Assembly (NCBI RefSeq): GCF_010119615.1
Contig: NZ_QOVG01000013.1
Coordinates: 1-43,425, forward strand
DNA: 43,425 nucleotides
Direction of reading: 5' to 3'
From: Pseudoxanthomonas gei
GTDB taxonomy: Bacteria > Pseudomonadota > Gammaproteobacteria > Xanthomonadales > Xanthomonadaceae
Shown here: positions 25,646-34,773 of the stretch, piece after piece
Numbering within the stretch: the stretch's first letter is position 1
Layout: each line of letters starts with the position of its first letter
Made by a program: the position numbers and the translations under genes
Notes under the pieces: generated by a model
What the model saw: only the letters and a program-made list of their open reading frames with translations
The model's database searches: none
What the model was told of the DNA's origin: nothing

Positions 25646-26538
25646 GACCCCTCCTGCAGGTCCCAGGAGCTTTCGAACCTCCGCCGGACCCCGCTGATAG
25701 GGTCCACGAACGCCAGCCCCCGCGCCAGCAGCTGCAACGGGCGCGAATAGTCGTCCGCCACCTGTCCGGCCAGCCCGGGATAGTAGGCATCGTTGCGGAT
25801 AGGCGCCCCGAGGGCGGCCATGTGCACCCGCAACTGGTGCTTGCGGCCGCTGACCGGGGACAGGCCGTACCGCCACCAGTGGCCCTGCTGCTGCAGTACC
25901 TCGATCCGGGTCCAGGCATTGGCCGGACCTGGCTCCTCGCGCATGCGGAAGAAGGGCTCGCCCTTCACGATCCGCGAAGCCCGCTGCAAGGGGAAGTCGA
26001 GCTCCGGCAAGGCGGCGGCCACTGCCTCGTAGCGTTTGTCGATGCGGCGCTCGCGGAACAGGGCCTGGTAGGCATCGCGGCTGGCGGGCTCGGCCGAAAA
26101 CAGCACCAGGCCGGCCGTGCCCCGGTCCAGGCGATGCAGGGGCACCAGGTCCGGATTGCCCAGCCGCTTCACCAGCCGGGTCAGCAAGGTCTCGCGCACG
26201 TAAATCCCGGTCGGCGCCACCGGCAGGAAGTGGGGCTTGTCGGCGACCACCAGATGTTCATCCACCGACAGGATCGTTTCCTCGAAAGGAATCACGGGTT
26301 CCTCCGCTACTTCACGGAAATAATGCACCGTCATGCCCGTGCGGTATGGCGTGTCGGCCGCCAATGGGCGCCATTGCGCATCCTGGATACGCCCGCGCCT
26401 GAATCGATCCAGCCACTGCGTGCGCTCGATCCTGGGAAACCTCGCGCACAACCCGTCCAGCAACGTCGCCCAGTCGCCCTGGGGCAACTGCAGCGTGCTG
26501 GCGACGGGGCGATCTGTACTGGCGCTTGGCTCTGACAC
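25642..26538 (-). CDS. RluA-family RNA pseudouridine synthase
   Basis: Isomerises uridine in rRNA or tRNA. The 298-residue protein has the catalytic HRLDRGTAGLVLFS with Asp138, and GRKHQLRVHMAALG, the RluA/TruC C-terminal signature. Residues 1-80 lack a clear S4 domain and carry a shortened, divergent N-terminal module (TPYRTGMTVHYFRE). It resembles the group often annotated only as pseudouridine synthase; RluA, RluC, RluD and TruC identities cannot be assigned. It is convergent with the 52-residue gene with overlapping stop codons. Confidence 0.88.
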   Translation of the reverse strand: MSEPSASTDRPVASTLQLPQGDWATLLDGLCARFPRIERTQWLDRFRRGRIQDAQWRPLAADTPYRTGMTVHYFREVAEEPVIPFEETILSVDEHLVVADKPHFLPVAPTGIYVRETLLTRLVKRLGNPDLVPLHRLDRGTAGLVLFSAEPASRDAYQALFRERRIDKRYEAVAAALPELDFPLQRASRIVKGEPFFRMREEPGPANAWTRIEVLQQQGHWWRYGLSPVSGRKHQLRVHMAALGAPIRNDAYYPGLAGQVADDYSRPLQLLARGLAFVDPISGVRRRFESSWDLQEGS

Positions 26539-26595
26539 GGCCGGCCTCCATGGGACAAGGACGTATCATGGCCGACCTTTTCCCCAGGCACCTCG

Positions 26596-27150
26596 ATGGC
26601 GCTCAAATCCACGGTCGTGAAGGCCGAACTGCAGATCAGCGACATGGATCGGCATTACTACGCGACCCACAACCTGACCTTGGCCCAGCATCCTTCTGAA
26701 ACCGACGCGCGGCTGATGGTGCGGGTGCTGGCGTTCGCCATGTTCGCTGACGAGCGCCTGGAATTCGGCCGGGGCCTCAGCCAGGACGACGAACCAGACC
26801 TGTGGCGCAAGGAAATGACCGGCGAGATCGTGCAGTGGATCGACCTGGGACAGCCTGACGAGGCACGCATCCGCAAGGCCTGCGGCCGTTCGCGCCAGGT
26901 CGTGCTGTTCACCTATGGTGGGCGCAGCTCGGATATCTGGTGGGACAAGAACGCGAACTCGCTCCAGCGCAGCAAGAACCTGACGGTGATCGATATTCCC
27001 GTCGAAACCGTGGAACAACTTGTATCGCTGACGGTGCGCGGCATGCGCCTGAACGTGATGATCCAGGACGGCGAGCTGCAGGTGCTGGGCGGCGAAGTGA
27101 CCATCGAGGTCAGGCCGGTCGTCCGCCAGGCGGCCAGCGCGGGCCAGTAG
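26596..27150 (+). CDS. yaeQ: YaeQ family protein
   Basis: A 184-residue member of the YaeQ family (181 in E. coli), which has a PD-(D/E)XK nuclease-like fold in known structures but no proven activity. Diagnostic segments are KAELQISDMDRHYY, HPSETDARLMVRVLAFA, LEFGRGLSQDDEPDLW and WIDLGQPDEARIRKAC. The flavoprotein gene begins four bases after its stop, so the two are probably translated together. YaeQ was once described as an RfaH antitermination suppressor, but that is not accepted for all members. Confidence 0.94.
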   Translation: MALKSTVVKAELQISDMDRHYYATHNLTLAQHPSETDARLMVRVLAFAMFADERLEFGRGLSQDDEPDLWRKEMTGEIVQWIDLGQPDEARIRKACGRSRQVVLFTYGGRSSDIWWDKNANSLQRSKNLTVIDIPVETVEQLVSLTVRGMRLNVMIQDGELQVLGGEVTIEVRPVVRQAASAGQ

Positions 27151-27154
27151 TCGC

Positions 27155-28336
27155 ATGAGCCACAGCCACGACGTGCTGGTCATCGGCGGCGGCGCGGCCG
27201 GCTTGATGTGTGCGCTGACCGCGGGCCGGCGCGGCTTGCGGGTGCTGGTGGTGGAACACGCCAACCGCGTGGGCAAGAAGATCCTGATGTCCGGCGGCGG
27301 GCGCTGCAACTTCACCAATACCGGCACCACGCCTGCGAACTACCTGTCCGCCAATCCGCATTTCTGCAAATCGGCGCTGGCGCGTTACACGCCCGCCGAC
27401 TTCATCGAAATGGTCGAACGCCACGGCATCGCCTTCCATGAGAAGGAACTGGGCCAGCTGTTCTGCGATGAGTCATCCAAGCAGATCGTGAAAATGCTGC
27501 TCGACGAATGCGAGGCAGCCGGGGTGCATATCGAAACCAGCTGCAGCGTGGAAAGCGTGCAGCACGGCGATGGCGTCTACCGCCTGCGCACCACACGCGG
27601 CGCATTGTCAGCGCCGGCACTGGTGGTGGCCTGTGGTGGCCTGTCCATCCCCAGCATGGGCGCGACCGGATTCGGCTATGAACTGGCGCGCCAGTTCGGT
27701 CACACCGTATTGCCGACGCGCGCAGGACTGGTGCCGCTGACCCTGACCGGCAAGCACCAGGAAAACCTGCACGACCTCAGCGGCGTGGCCTTGCCTGTCG
27801 ACGCCAGTTGCAATGGAAAGAGCTTCCGCAACTTCATGCTGATCACCCATCGCGGCGTCAGCGGGCCGTCGATCCTGCAGGTCTCGTCCTACTGGCAACC
27901 AGGCGATGACCTGCGCCTGGACCTGTTGCCGGATGCCGATGCCTTCGACCTGCTGCGCGCGCAACAGGCCGCCCGGCCGGCCGCAGAACTGAAAACAGTG
28001 CTGTCAGACCTGCTGCCACGACGGTTCGCGCAGCGATTGTGCGAACTGTGGCTGCCGAACCGGCCCATGAAACAGTTCAACGACCCGCAGCTGCGCGCCA
28101 TCGCCGCGCAGCTGCAATCCTGGCCTCTGGTCGCCAGCGGCACCGAGGGTTACCGCACCGCCGAAGTCACGCTGGGCGGGGTGGACACCGACGAACTGTC
28201 TTCCAGCACGATGCAGTCGAAGAAGCACGCCGGGCTCTATTTCATAGGCGAGGTGGTCGACGTCACCGGCTGGCTGGGCGGCTACAACTTCCAGTGGGCG
28301 TGGGCGTCGGGGCATGCCGCGGGCAATGCGGTCTGA
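27155..28336 (+). CDS. HI0933/YhiN-family FAD-dependent oxidoreductase
   Basis: A 393-residue flavoprotein of unknown reaction. The N-terminal dinucleotide fold is VIGGGAAGLMCAL (9-21), then KKILMSGGGRCNFTN (45-59), the family hallmark. LVVACGGLSIPSMGATGFGY holds the second nucleotide-binding element, and GLYFIGEVVDVTGWLGGYNF near the C-terminus is the FAD-contacting ending. A paralogue of the same family lies 5 kb away at 33389. It is coupled to yaeQ by a four-base gap. A REP palindrome follows its stop. Confidence 0.92.
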   Translation: MSHSHDVLVIGGGAAGLMCALTAGRRGLRVLVVEHANRVGKKILMSGGGRCNFTNTGTTPANYLSANPHFCKSALARYTPADFIEMVERHGIAFHEKELGQLFCDESSKQIVKMLLDECEAAGVHIETSCSVESVQHGDGVYRLRTTRGALSAPALVVACGGLSIPSMGATGFGYELARQFGHTVLPTRAGLVPLTLTGKHQENLHDLSGVALPVDASCNGKSFRNFMLITHRGVSGPSILQVSSYWQPGDDLRLDLLPDADAFDLLRAQQAARPAAELKTVLSDLLPRRFAQRLCELWLPNRPMKQFNDPQLRAIAAQLQSWPLVASGTEGYRTAEVTLGGVDTDELSSSTMQSKKHAGLYFIGEVVDVTGWLGGYNFQWAWASGHAAGNAV

Positions 28337-28362
28337 AGGCAAAGTTAACCCACCCGGCCCTT

Positions 28363-28457
28363 GCAGGAGCGACGCAAGTCGCGAAGCTCGCGCTGTCTGA
28401 TTGCCGAGATTTTGCCGGGCCATGATTCCGGAGCTTCGCGACTTGCGTCGCTCCTAC
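28363..28457. repeat. REP-type palindrome, copy 2
   Basis: Perfect 25-bp arms (28365-28389 and 28431-28455) flank a 41-bp loop. The arms are the same sequence as the copy at 3664-3735 with two extra bases, while the loops differ. It lies between convergent genes, the usual place for REPs, and could act as a transcript end. Confidence 0.87.
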
Positions 28458-28475
28458 ACCGCTAGGCCTACACCG

Positions 28476-28480
<5 letters not shown>
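28453..28480. repeat. 14-bp tandem duplication at a gene end
   Basis: CCTACACCGCTAGG occurs twice without a gap (28453-28466, 28467-28480). The first copy overlaps the REP arm and the second contains the TAG stop of the LLM oxidoreductase. Confidence 0.88.
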
Positions 28481-29480
<1,000 letters not shown>

Positions 29481-29550
29481 GGCTTTCGACATGGGGGCGG
29501 CGCCCGGCATTGCCAAACCGGACAGCCGGGATGCTGCATCCCGTGACCGG

Positions 29551-30222
29551 TCAGCTCAACAGATCGAACGGGCCGCCCTGCTCCAGCGCTTTCTGGTAGG
29601 CCGGTCGCTCATGGATACGTTGCAGAAAGCCTCGCAGGTTGGGCTTGTCGTCCAGTCCATGGCGTGCGCCTGCGGCTTCCACAGGAAAACTCATCTGGAT
29701 ATCGGCCGCGCTGAACTCACCGCCTGCAAACCAGCGTGACTTGCCCAGTTCGCTTTCCATGTACTCCAAGTGCAACTTCACCTGCGGCCCTACGAAGGTC
29801 TTCATCACCTTGTCGGCAATCCCGCGCGCCACCGGCTTTACCAGGAACGGCATCGGTGCCTTCTTCAGGCGCGAAAACACCAGGCTCATCAACAGCGGCG
29901 GCATCGCCGAACCTTCCGCGTAATGCATCCAATAGCGGTAACGCAGGCTTTCAGGCGTTCCTGGCGACGGAGCGAAGTCATGCGCGGTGTCGTAGCGTTC
30001 CACCAGGTATTCGAGGATGGCCCCCGACTCGGCCAAGGTGTTCTGGTCATCGACCAGCACCGGCGATTTGCCCAGCGGATGAACCCTGCGCAGTTCGGCC
30101 GGCGCCAGCATGGTCTGCGCATCGCGCTGGTAGCGCACGACGTTGTAGTCCAGGCCCAGTTCCTCCAGCAACCAGAGCACGCGCTGAGAACGGGAGTTGT
30201 TGAGATGGTGGACGGTGAGCAT
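29551..30222 (-). CDS. Glutathione S-transferase family protein
   Basis: A 223-residue cytosolic enzyme conjugating glutathione to electrophiles or serving related thiol chemistry. The thioredoxin-like N-domain begins [20 protein letters not shown] with Ser10 as probable glutathione activator. GKSPVLVDD and [13 protein letters not shown] form the glutathione site. The helical C-domain contains [17 protein letters not shown], the N-capping motif. It lies upstream of the LLM gene on the same strand, 70 bases apart. Confidence 0.93.
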   Translation of the reverse strand: MLTVHHLNNSRSQRVLWLLEELGLDYNVVRYQRDAQTMLAPAELRRVHPLGKSPVLVDDQNTLAESGAILEYLVERYDTAHDFAPSPGTPESLRYRYWMHYAEGSAMPPLLMSLVFSRLKKAPMPFLVKPVARGIADKVMKTFVGPQVKLHLEYMESELGKSRWFAGGEFSAADIQMSFPVEAAGARHGLDDKPNLRGFLQRIHERPAYQKALEQGGPFDLLS

Positions 30223-30291
30223 GCATGACCTCGCGCGAACGGTCCGCTGATGCCGACCTGTGTGCCCGGGATCATAGCCCGCAGTGAAACC

Positions 30292-31029
30292 TCAGGCCGC
30301 ATCCACCAGCGGCTTGAGCTGCGCGTCCAGCGCCACCCTCTCATCGAAGACGAAGCAATGGCCGTCATAGCCCTGCCCGCCCACGTGCTCGAAGTAGCCC
30401 AGGATGCCGCCTTCCAGCTGCAGCACGTTGTCCATGCCTGCCTCCTGCATCCACAGCGCGGCTTTTTCGCAACGTATGCCCCCGGTGCAGAAGCTGACCA
30501 CGGTGGTATCGGCGAGCTGGTCGCGCTGGGCCTCGACGGCGGCGGGCAGATCGGTGAAGCGGTCGATCGGCAGGGTCATCGCACCGGCGAAGGTGCCGTA
30601 CTCGACTTCCTGGCGATTGCGCGTGTCCAGCAGCAGCACCCTTCGCCCGTCATCGTCATGGCCCTGCTGCAACCACTGCGCCAGGGTCGCCGGTGCCACG
30701 GAGGGCGCACGCCCGCTCAAAGGCGAAGCGTCATCGCGGCGAAAGCTGATGATTTCCGGCTTGATCTTCACTTTCAGGCGCGCGAATGGCTGCACGGCGC
30801 TCTGGCTGTACTTGACGCGAATGTCAGTGAACCTGGGATCGCAGCGCAGCTGCGAGAAGAAGTTATGCACGGCGTCATTCCCGCCCGCCAGGAACAGGTT
30901 GATGCCCTCCGGCGCCACCAGGGCAGTACCCCGCAATCCGGCTGCCTCGGCCCAGCCACGCAATTGCGTCGCCAATGCAGCGGGGTCGGAGACCGGAACG
31001 AAATGATAGGCAGCGGTATTGAGGATCAT
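30292..31029 (-). CDS. trhO: tRNA uridine(34) hydroxylase (rhodanese-like TrhO/YceA)
   Basis: TrhO hydroxylates U34 of tRNAs with molecular oxygen, the first step to 5-(carboxy)methoxyuridine. The 245-residue protein has the N-terminal domain with ALVAPEGINLFLAGG (37-50) and KIKPEIISFR (88-97), then the rhodanese domain with LLLDTRNRQEVEYGTF and the active-site loop CTGGIRCEKA (Cys181, Cys187). It is shorter than E. coli YceA (350) because the extra C-terminal region is absent, as is common in this group. It is transcribed away from the ArsR operon; a C10 tract lies 25 bases upstream of its ATG. Confidence 0.92.
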   Translation of the reverse strand: MILNTAAYHFVPVSDPAALATQLRGWAEAAGLRGTALVAPEGINLFLAGGNDAVHNFFSQLRCDPRFTDIRVKYSQSAVQPFARLKVKIKPEIISFRRDDASPLSGRAPSVAPATLAQWLQQGHDDDGRRVLLLDTRNRQEVEYGTFAGAMTLPIDRFTDLPAAVEAQRDQLADTTVVSFCTGGIRCEKAALWMQEAGMDNVLQLEGGILGYFEHVGGQGYDGHCFVFDERVALDAQLKPLVDAA

Positions 31030-31054
31030 CCCGCCATTGTAAAACCCAGCCGCT

Positions 31055-31064
31055 CCCCCCCCCC
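31055..31064. repeat. C10 homopolymer tract between trhO and the arsR-type gene
   Basis: Ten consecutive C residues in the 93-base divergent intergenic region, 25 bases before the trhO start and ten bases before the first operator palindrome. Such tracts are prone to slipped-strand length change. Confidence 0.95.
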
Positions 31065-31074
31065 GATAAATAAT

Positions 31075-31090
31075 TCAACCAAAGGGTTGA
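31075..31090. promoter_or_regulatory. Probable ArsR-family operator 1
   Basis: Palindrome TCAACC-AAAG-GGTTGA. It shares the half-site TTCAACC and the 4-base spacer with operator 2 and is centred exactly 40 bp upstream of it. Confidence 0.75.
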
Positions 31091-31110
31091 CAGTTGCCGT
31101 GGGTCGGGAG

Positions 31111-31134
31111 ATATTCAACCGCATGGTTGAATAT
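31111..31134. promoter_or_regulatory. Probable ArsR-family operator 2, covering the start codon
   Basis: A perfect 10-bp inverted repeat (ATATTCAACC at 31111-31120, GGTTGAATAT at 31125-31134, spacer GCAT). It includes the ATG of the regulator gene, so a bound repressor would also block initiation. Confidence 0.8.
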
Positions 31135-31479
31135 GACTCTACCGCGCTGGATTCCGTATTCCAGGCCCTGTCCGATGGCACCCGGCGCCGCATGCTGCGC
31201 AGCCTGAGCAGTGGCCCGCACAGCGTCGGGGAACTGGCCGCCCCTTTCCGGATTTCGCTGGCTGCCGCTTCCAAGCACATCAAGGTGCTGGAACGCGCCG
31301 GCCTGGTGGAGCGTCGAATCCAGGGACGCACCCACCTGTGCCAGCTTCGCGCCGAGGCCATGGCCGAGGCCGGACAATGGCTCGGGTATTACCAGCAGTT
31401 CTGGGCCCAGCGCCTTGACGCGCTTCAGGCCGCACTGGAAGCCGACCCCATCGAACCGGAACACGGCAGGACATCATGA
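31123..31479 (+). CDS. ArsR/SmtB-family transcriptional regulator
   Basis: A 118-residue winged-helix repressor of the type found upstream of SRPBCC genes. LDSVFQALSDGTRRRMLRSL (8-27) is the opening helix pair. SVGELAAPFRISLAAASKHI (34-53) is the helix-turn-helix, and AGLVERRIQGRTHLCQL the wing. It lacks the metal-binding Cys motif of ArsR proper, so the ligand is unknown. Its start codon lies inside a perfect palindrome, with a second 40 bp upstream, which suggests autoregulation. The open frame upstream to 30250 is antisense to trhO. It overlaps the next gene by four bases. Confidence 0.92.
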   Translation: MVEYDSTALDSVFQALSDGTRRRMLRSLSSGPHSVGELAAPFRISLAAASKHIKVLERAGLVERRIQGRTHLCQLRAEAMAEAGQWLGYYQQFWAQRLDALQAALEADPIEPEHGRTS

Positions 31480-31919
31480 ACAACGAAAACAATTTCCAGG
31501 TCACCGCCACGCGTTTCCTCAACGCCACGCCGGAGCGCGTGTTCGATGCCTGGCTGGTGCCACGCACGTTGGGCATGTGGATGTTCGGCCCGCGGGTGCG
31601 GGAGGAGAACGTGGTGCGGCTGGATGTCGACCCGCGCGTGGGTGGGCAGTTCTCGCTGAAGGTGGAACGCAACGGCCAGCTGGTCGACCACGTCGGGGAA
31701 TACCTGGAGATGGAGCGACCACATCGCCTCGCTTTCACCTGGGCGGTCAAGGGCGATTCGGACGACGCCCCCAGCCGCGTGCAGATCGACATTGCCGCGT
31801 CCGGCGGCGGCTGCGTGCTGACCCTGGTGCATGTGATGGACGTGAAGTGGGCCGACTACGCCGAACGCACCGAGGCCGGCTGGAACACCATGCTGGAATC
31901 ACTTGCCACGCTTTTCTGA
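31476..31919 (+). CDS. SRPBCC (AHSA1-like) domain protein 1
   Basis: A 147-residue single START/Bet v1-like domain protein with a hydrophobic ligand cavity, known in this context as activator-of-Hsp90-ATPase-like. TATRFLNATPERVFDAWLVP and VDPRVGGQFSL are typical, and the C-terminal helix is DYAERTEAGWNTMLESLA. It begins within the stop of the ArsR gene (ATGA), so the regulator and this protein are co-translated. The natural ligand or partner is unknown. Confidence 0.9.
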   Translation: MNNENNFQVTATRFLNATPERVFDAWLVPRTLGMWMFGPRVREENVVRLDVDPRVGGQFSLKVERNGQLVDHVGEYLEMERPHRLAFTWAVKGDSDDAPSRVQIDIAASGGGCVLTLVHVMDVKWADYAERTEAGWNTMLESLATLF

Positions 31920-31947
31920 AACCCCTGCAAGATGCCGGAGCAGCGCC

Positions 31948-32487
31948 ATGAATGACTCCTACGCCAGGGTGATCGCACCCGCCACCGTTCAAATCGAACG
32001 CACCCTGCCCGGCCCGATCGAACGGGTGTGGGCCTATCTCACCGAACCGGAAAAGCGCAGCCAATGGTTCGCCGGCGGCGATATGGAGCTGCGCTCCGGT
32101 GGGAGGGTCGCGCTGCGATTCAACAATTCAGCGCTGACCGGCCACGATGGCACGCCGCCCGTGAAATACGCCGCGCATGCAGGCCCGACCACCTTGAATG
32201 GCACCCTCACCGCTTGCGAGCCACAGCACCTGCTCGCCTACACCTTCGGCGAAGGCGACGACGCCTCGCATGTGCGTTTCGAACTCAGCGAAGCGGGGGA
32301 CGAGGTGATCCTGCGGGTCGTGCACAGCCGCCTGCGCAATCGCGACGAGATGCTCAGCGTGGCCGGCGGCTGGCATACCCACGTCGACATCCTGGCCGAC
32401 CGGCTCGAGGGACGCACCCCGGCCGGCTTCTGGCCGACGCATACAAGGCTGGAAGCGGAATACGACCAGCGACTGCCGCACTGGTAA
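31948..32487 (+). CDS. SRPBCC (AHSA1-like) domain protein 2
   Basis: A 179-residue second protein of the same fold: IERTLPGPIERVWAYLTEPE (15-34), RSQWFAGGDMELRSGGRV, and a C-terminal helix with GGWHTHVDILADRLEG. GGAGCAGCGCC precedes its ATG. The gap to the first SRPBCC gene is 28 bases, making a three-gene operon arsR-SRPBCC-SRPBCC under the two palindromes. The two SRPBCC proteins are only distantly alike, so this is not a recent duplication. Confidence 0.9.
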   Translation: MNDSYARVIAPATVQIERTLPGPIERVWAYLTEPEKRSQWFAGGDMELRSGGRVALRFNNSALTGHDGTPPVKYAAHAGPTTLNGTLTACEPQHLLAYTFGEGDDASHVRFELSEAGDEVILRVVHSRLRNRDEMLSVAGGWHTHVDILADRLEGRTPAGFWPTHTRLEAEYDQRLPHW

Positions 32488-32521
32488 CCCGCATGGCGGT
32501 GAACCAGGAAGGCTGATTGCC

Positions 32522-32887
32522 TCAGCGCAGGAAAAGGTACGGCAGGGCCAGGGTCAGGGCCACGATGGCGACGATGGCGGCCAGCACGCCGATCACATAG
32601 AGCGGGCGCTGCCTGAGCAACTTGCCGAAGCTGTCCTGCTCGCCGCGCTCGCGCGCGGCGGCCTGTTCCGCCAGCACACGTTGCCGGCGCGCGGCCTGGT
32701 AGTCGGCCATCAGTGCCTTGGCGCGGACGATGTCCGCGTCTTCGCGCATCCAGATGCCGCCGTGGGAAATGCCCCAGGGGCTGGGCTGGGTCTCGTAGAA
32801 ATCCATCCCGCTATCGGTGAGCCAGGCGCGCACCTCGTCGGCTTCATCTTCGGGTACGTTGCGCAGGTTGAGCAGGAGTTTGGCCAT
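32522..32887 (-). CDS. DUF6164 family membrane protein
   Basis: A 121-residue protein. The N-terminal 75 residues are soluble with a ferredoxin-like pattern (AKLLLNLRNVPEDEADEVRA, then DSGMDFYETQPSPWGISHGG with IWMREDADIVRAKALM). A single membrane helix at about 96-118 (YVIGVLAAIVAIVALTLALP) ends the chain. This matches the DUF6164 family, of unknown function, in Pseudomonas and Xanthomonadaceae. It lies convergent with the SRPBCC operon and divergent from the FKBP gene. Confidence 0.82.
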   Translation of the reverse strand: MAKLLLNLRNVPEDEADEVRAWLTDSGMDFYETQPSPWGISHGGIWMREDADIVRAKALMADYQAARRQRVLAEQAAARERGEQDSFGKLLRQRPLYVIGVLAAIVAIVALTLALPYLFLR

Positions 32888-32948
32888 GCGGGATGATACC
32901 GCGCAGCCTCATGCGCTACCCTGCGCGGCCCCGGGACGAGGAATCCAC

Positions 32949-33380
32949 ATGCGTTTCACGCTTCTGCTTTTGTTGATGCTTGGCCTCTGCGCCTGCAGTT
33001 CACCCGGCCCGTTTCCCGGCGGCAGTGTCGCCGAGTTGCAACGCATCGACGAGAAGACCGGCACCGGAGCGACCGCCACGGCCGGATCCGATGTCACCGT
33101 GCACTACACAGGCTGGCTCTACGACGAAAATGCCTCCAATCATCGCGGCCCGGAATTCGACAGTTCGGTCAAGCGCGGCGAGCCTTTCACCTACCTGCTC
33201 GGGGCTGGCCAGGTGATCCGCGGCTGGGACGAGGGCGTGGCAGGAATGAAGGTGGGAGGCAAGCGCGTGCTGCTCATTCCTTCGGACCTGGGCTACGGCA
33301 TCAATGGTGCGGGCGGCGCGATACCGCCCAATGCCTCGCTGGTGTTCGAGGTCGAGCTGCTCGGCGTCAAGCCGCACTGA
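32949..33380 (+). CDS. FKBP-type peptidyl-prolyl isomerase, lipoprotein
   Basis: A 143-residue cis-trans prolyl isomerase. The signal LLLLLMLGLCAC gives a lipobox with Cys16, so it should be anchored outside the cytoplasm. The FKBP core has VTVHYTGWLYDE, FDSSVKRGEPFTYLLGAGQV, IRGWDEGVAGMKVGGKRVL, IPSDLGYG and PPNASLVFEVELLGV. The usual active-site Tyr, Phe, Asp, Trp and Tyr are present. AGGAATCCAC precedes the ATG at 32949. The flavoprotein gene follows after eight bases. Confidence 0.93.
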   Translation: MRFTLLLLLMLGLCACSSPGPFPGGSVAELQRIDEKTGTGATATAGSDVTVHYTGWLYDENASNHRGPEFDSSVKRGEPFTYLLGAGQVIRGWDEGVAGMKVGGKRVLLIPSDLGYGINGAGGAIPPNASLVFEVELLGVKPH

Positions 33381-33388
33381 CCCGCCCC

Positions 33389-34639
33389 ATGACCCCGATT
33401 TCCGCAGGCGCAAGCAGGCTGGCCGTTATAGGCGGCGGTCCAGCGGGCCTGATGGCCGCCGAGGTGGCGCGTGCGGCGGGCATCGAGGTGGACGTATACG
33501 AAGCCAAGGGATCGGTCGGCCGCAAGTTCCTGATCGCCGGCAAGGGTGGGCTCAACCTCACCCATTCCGACAACCGCCTGGCTTTCATGCAACGTTTCCG
33601 CGAACGCGCCGGTGCAGTGGATCACTGGCTGAGGGACTTCGATGCAGAGGCATTGCGCGAATGGGCGCGCGGCCTTGGCGTGGAGACCTTCGTCGGCAGT
33701 TCCGGCCGGGTGTTTCCCAACGACCTCAAGGCGGCGCCGCTGCTGCGCGGCTGGGTTCGCCGCCTGCGCGAAAGCGGTGTGCAATTCCACGTCCATCACC
33801 GCTGGCTGGGCTGGAACGGCAATGCGCTGCGATTCGCCACGCCGCAGGGTGACATCGAGGTCGGAGCCGCAGCGACGGTGCTCGCGTTGGGCGGCGGCAG
33901 CTGGCCGCAACTGGGCTCCGATGGTGCCTGGCAACCCTGGCTTCTGCACAAGGGCGTCGACGTGGCCCCGCTGAAACCTGCGAACTGCGGCTTTGATATC
34001 GATTGGAGCGAACACCTGAAGACCCGCCATGCGGGCGCCCCGCTCAAACCGGTGGTCGCCCATTGGCAGGACTCGCAAGGACGCACGCAGCAGTTGCAGG
34101 GTGAATGCGTGGTCAGTGCACACGGCATCGAGGGCAGCCTCATCTATGCCTTGTCCGCCGACCTGCGCGACCAAATAGAACGCGACGGCCACGCCGCTGT
34201 GCAACTGGACCTGGCGCCAGGCCGCAGCCTGCAGCGATTGCAGCAGGATCTCGGCAAACCCCGCGGACATCGCAGTATCAGCGACCATCTGCGACGACAG
34301 GCAGGCATCACCGGCGCCAAGGCCGCCCTGGTCTACGAAGTACTGGAAAAGCCGCAAATGGAGGACGCGGACACCCTGGCACGCACCATCCACCGCCTGC
34401 CGCTGCGCCTGCTCCGGCCGCGGCCATTGCCGGAAACCATCAGCAGTGCCGGCGGCGTGCGCCTGGAGGCGATGGACAAATCGTTGATGTTGTCGGCGAT
34501 TCCCGGCGTGTTCTGCGCGGGCGAGATGCTGGACTGGGAGGCACCTACCGGCGGCTACCTGCTGACCGCCTGCTTCGCCAGCGGCCACCGCGCCGGCAAG
34601 GGCGCGGTGGCCTGGTTGCATGCGAATGCGATGGCCTGA
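33389..34639 (+). CDS. HI0933-family flavoprotein (TIGR03862-like)
   Basis: A 416-residue FAD-dependent oxidoreductase of unknown reaction, a paralogue of the protein at 27155. LAVIGGGPAGLMAAEVA (11-27) is the dinucleotide fold; GRKFLIAGKGGLNLTHS (45-61) is the family hallmark, here with GKGGLNLTHS instead of GGGRCNFTN, which marks the TIGR03862 subgroup. VLALGGGSWPQLGSDG and GVFCAGEMLDWEAPTGGYLL complete the FAD site. It appears co-transcribed with the lipoprotein FKBP. Confidence 0.9.
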   Translation: MTPISAGASRLAVIGGGPAGLMAAEVARAAGIEVDVYEAKGSVGRKFLIAGKGGLNLTHSDNRLAFMQRFRERAGAVDHWLRDFDAEALREWARGLGVETFVGSSGRVFPNDLKAAPLLRGWVRRLRESGVQFHVHHRWLGWNGNALRFATPQGDIEVGAAATVLALGGGSWPQLGSDGAWQPWLLHKGVDVAPLKPANCGFDIDWSEHLKTRHAGAPLKPVVAHWQDSQGRTQQLQGECVVSAHGIEGSLIYALSADLRDQIERDGHAAVQLDLAPGRSLQRLQQDLGKPRGHRSISDHLRRQAGITGAKAALVYEVLEKPQMEDADTLARTIHRLPLRLLRPRPLPETISSAGGVRLEAMDKSLMLSAIPGVFCAGEMLDWEAPTGGYLLTACFASGHRAGKGAVAWLHANAMA

Positions 34640-34645
34640 TCTGGT

Positions 34646-34697
34646 CGTCCGCCATGGCCCGGCAGGAACTGGTTCCTGCCTGCGACCATCGCGGACG
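34646..34697. repeat. Long nested hairpin after the flavoprotein gene
   Basis: Outer arms CGTCCGC (34646-34652) and GCGGACG (34691-34697) enclose CATGG/CCAT and a perfect inner 9-bp stem, GGCAGGAAC (34661-34669) with GTTCCTGCC (34672-34680). It begins six bases after the stop. There is no T-tract, so it may be an RNA 3'-end stabiliser or a degenerate palindromic repeat. Confidence 0.55.
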
Positions 34698-34773
34698 TGG
34701 CATCAGGATAGCGATGCTTCCATTGAAATATGGTTAGCTTTTCGCTTCAGCCAGATGACACGTGGTGATGTGT

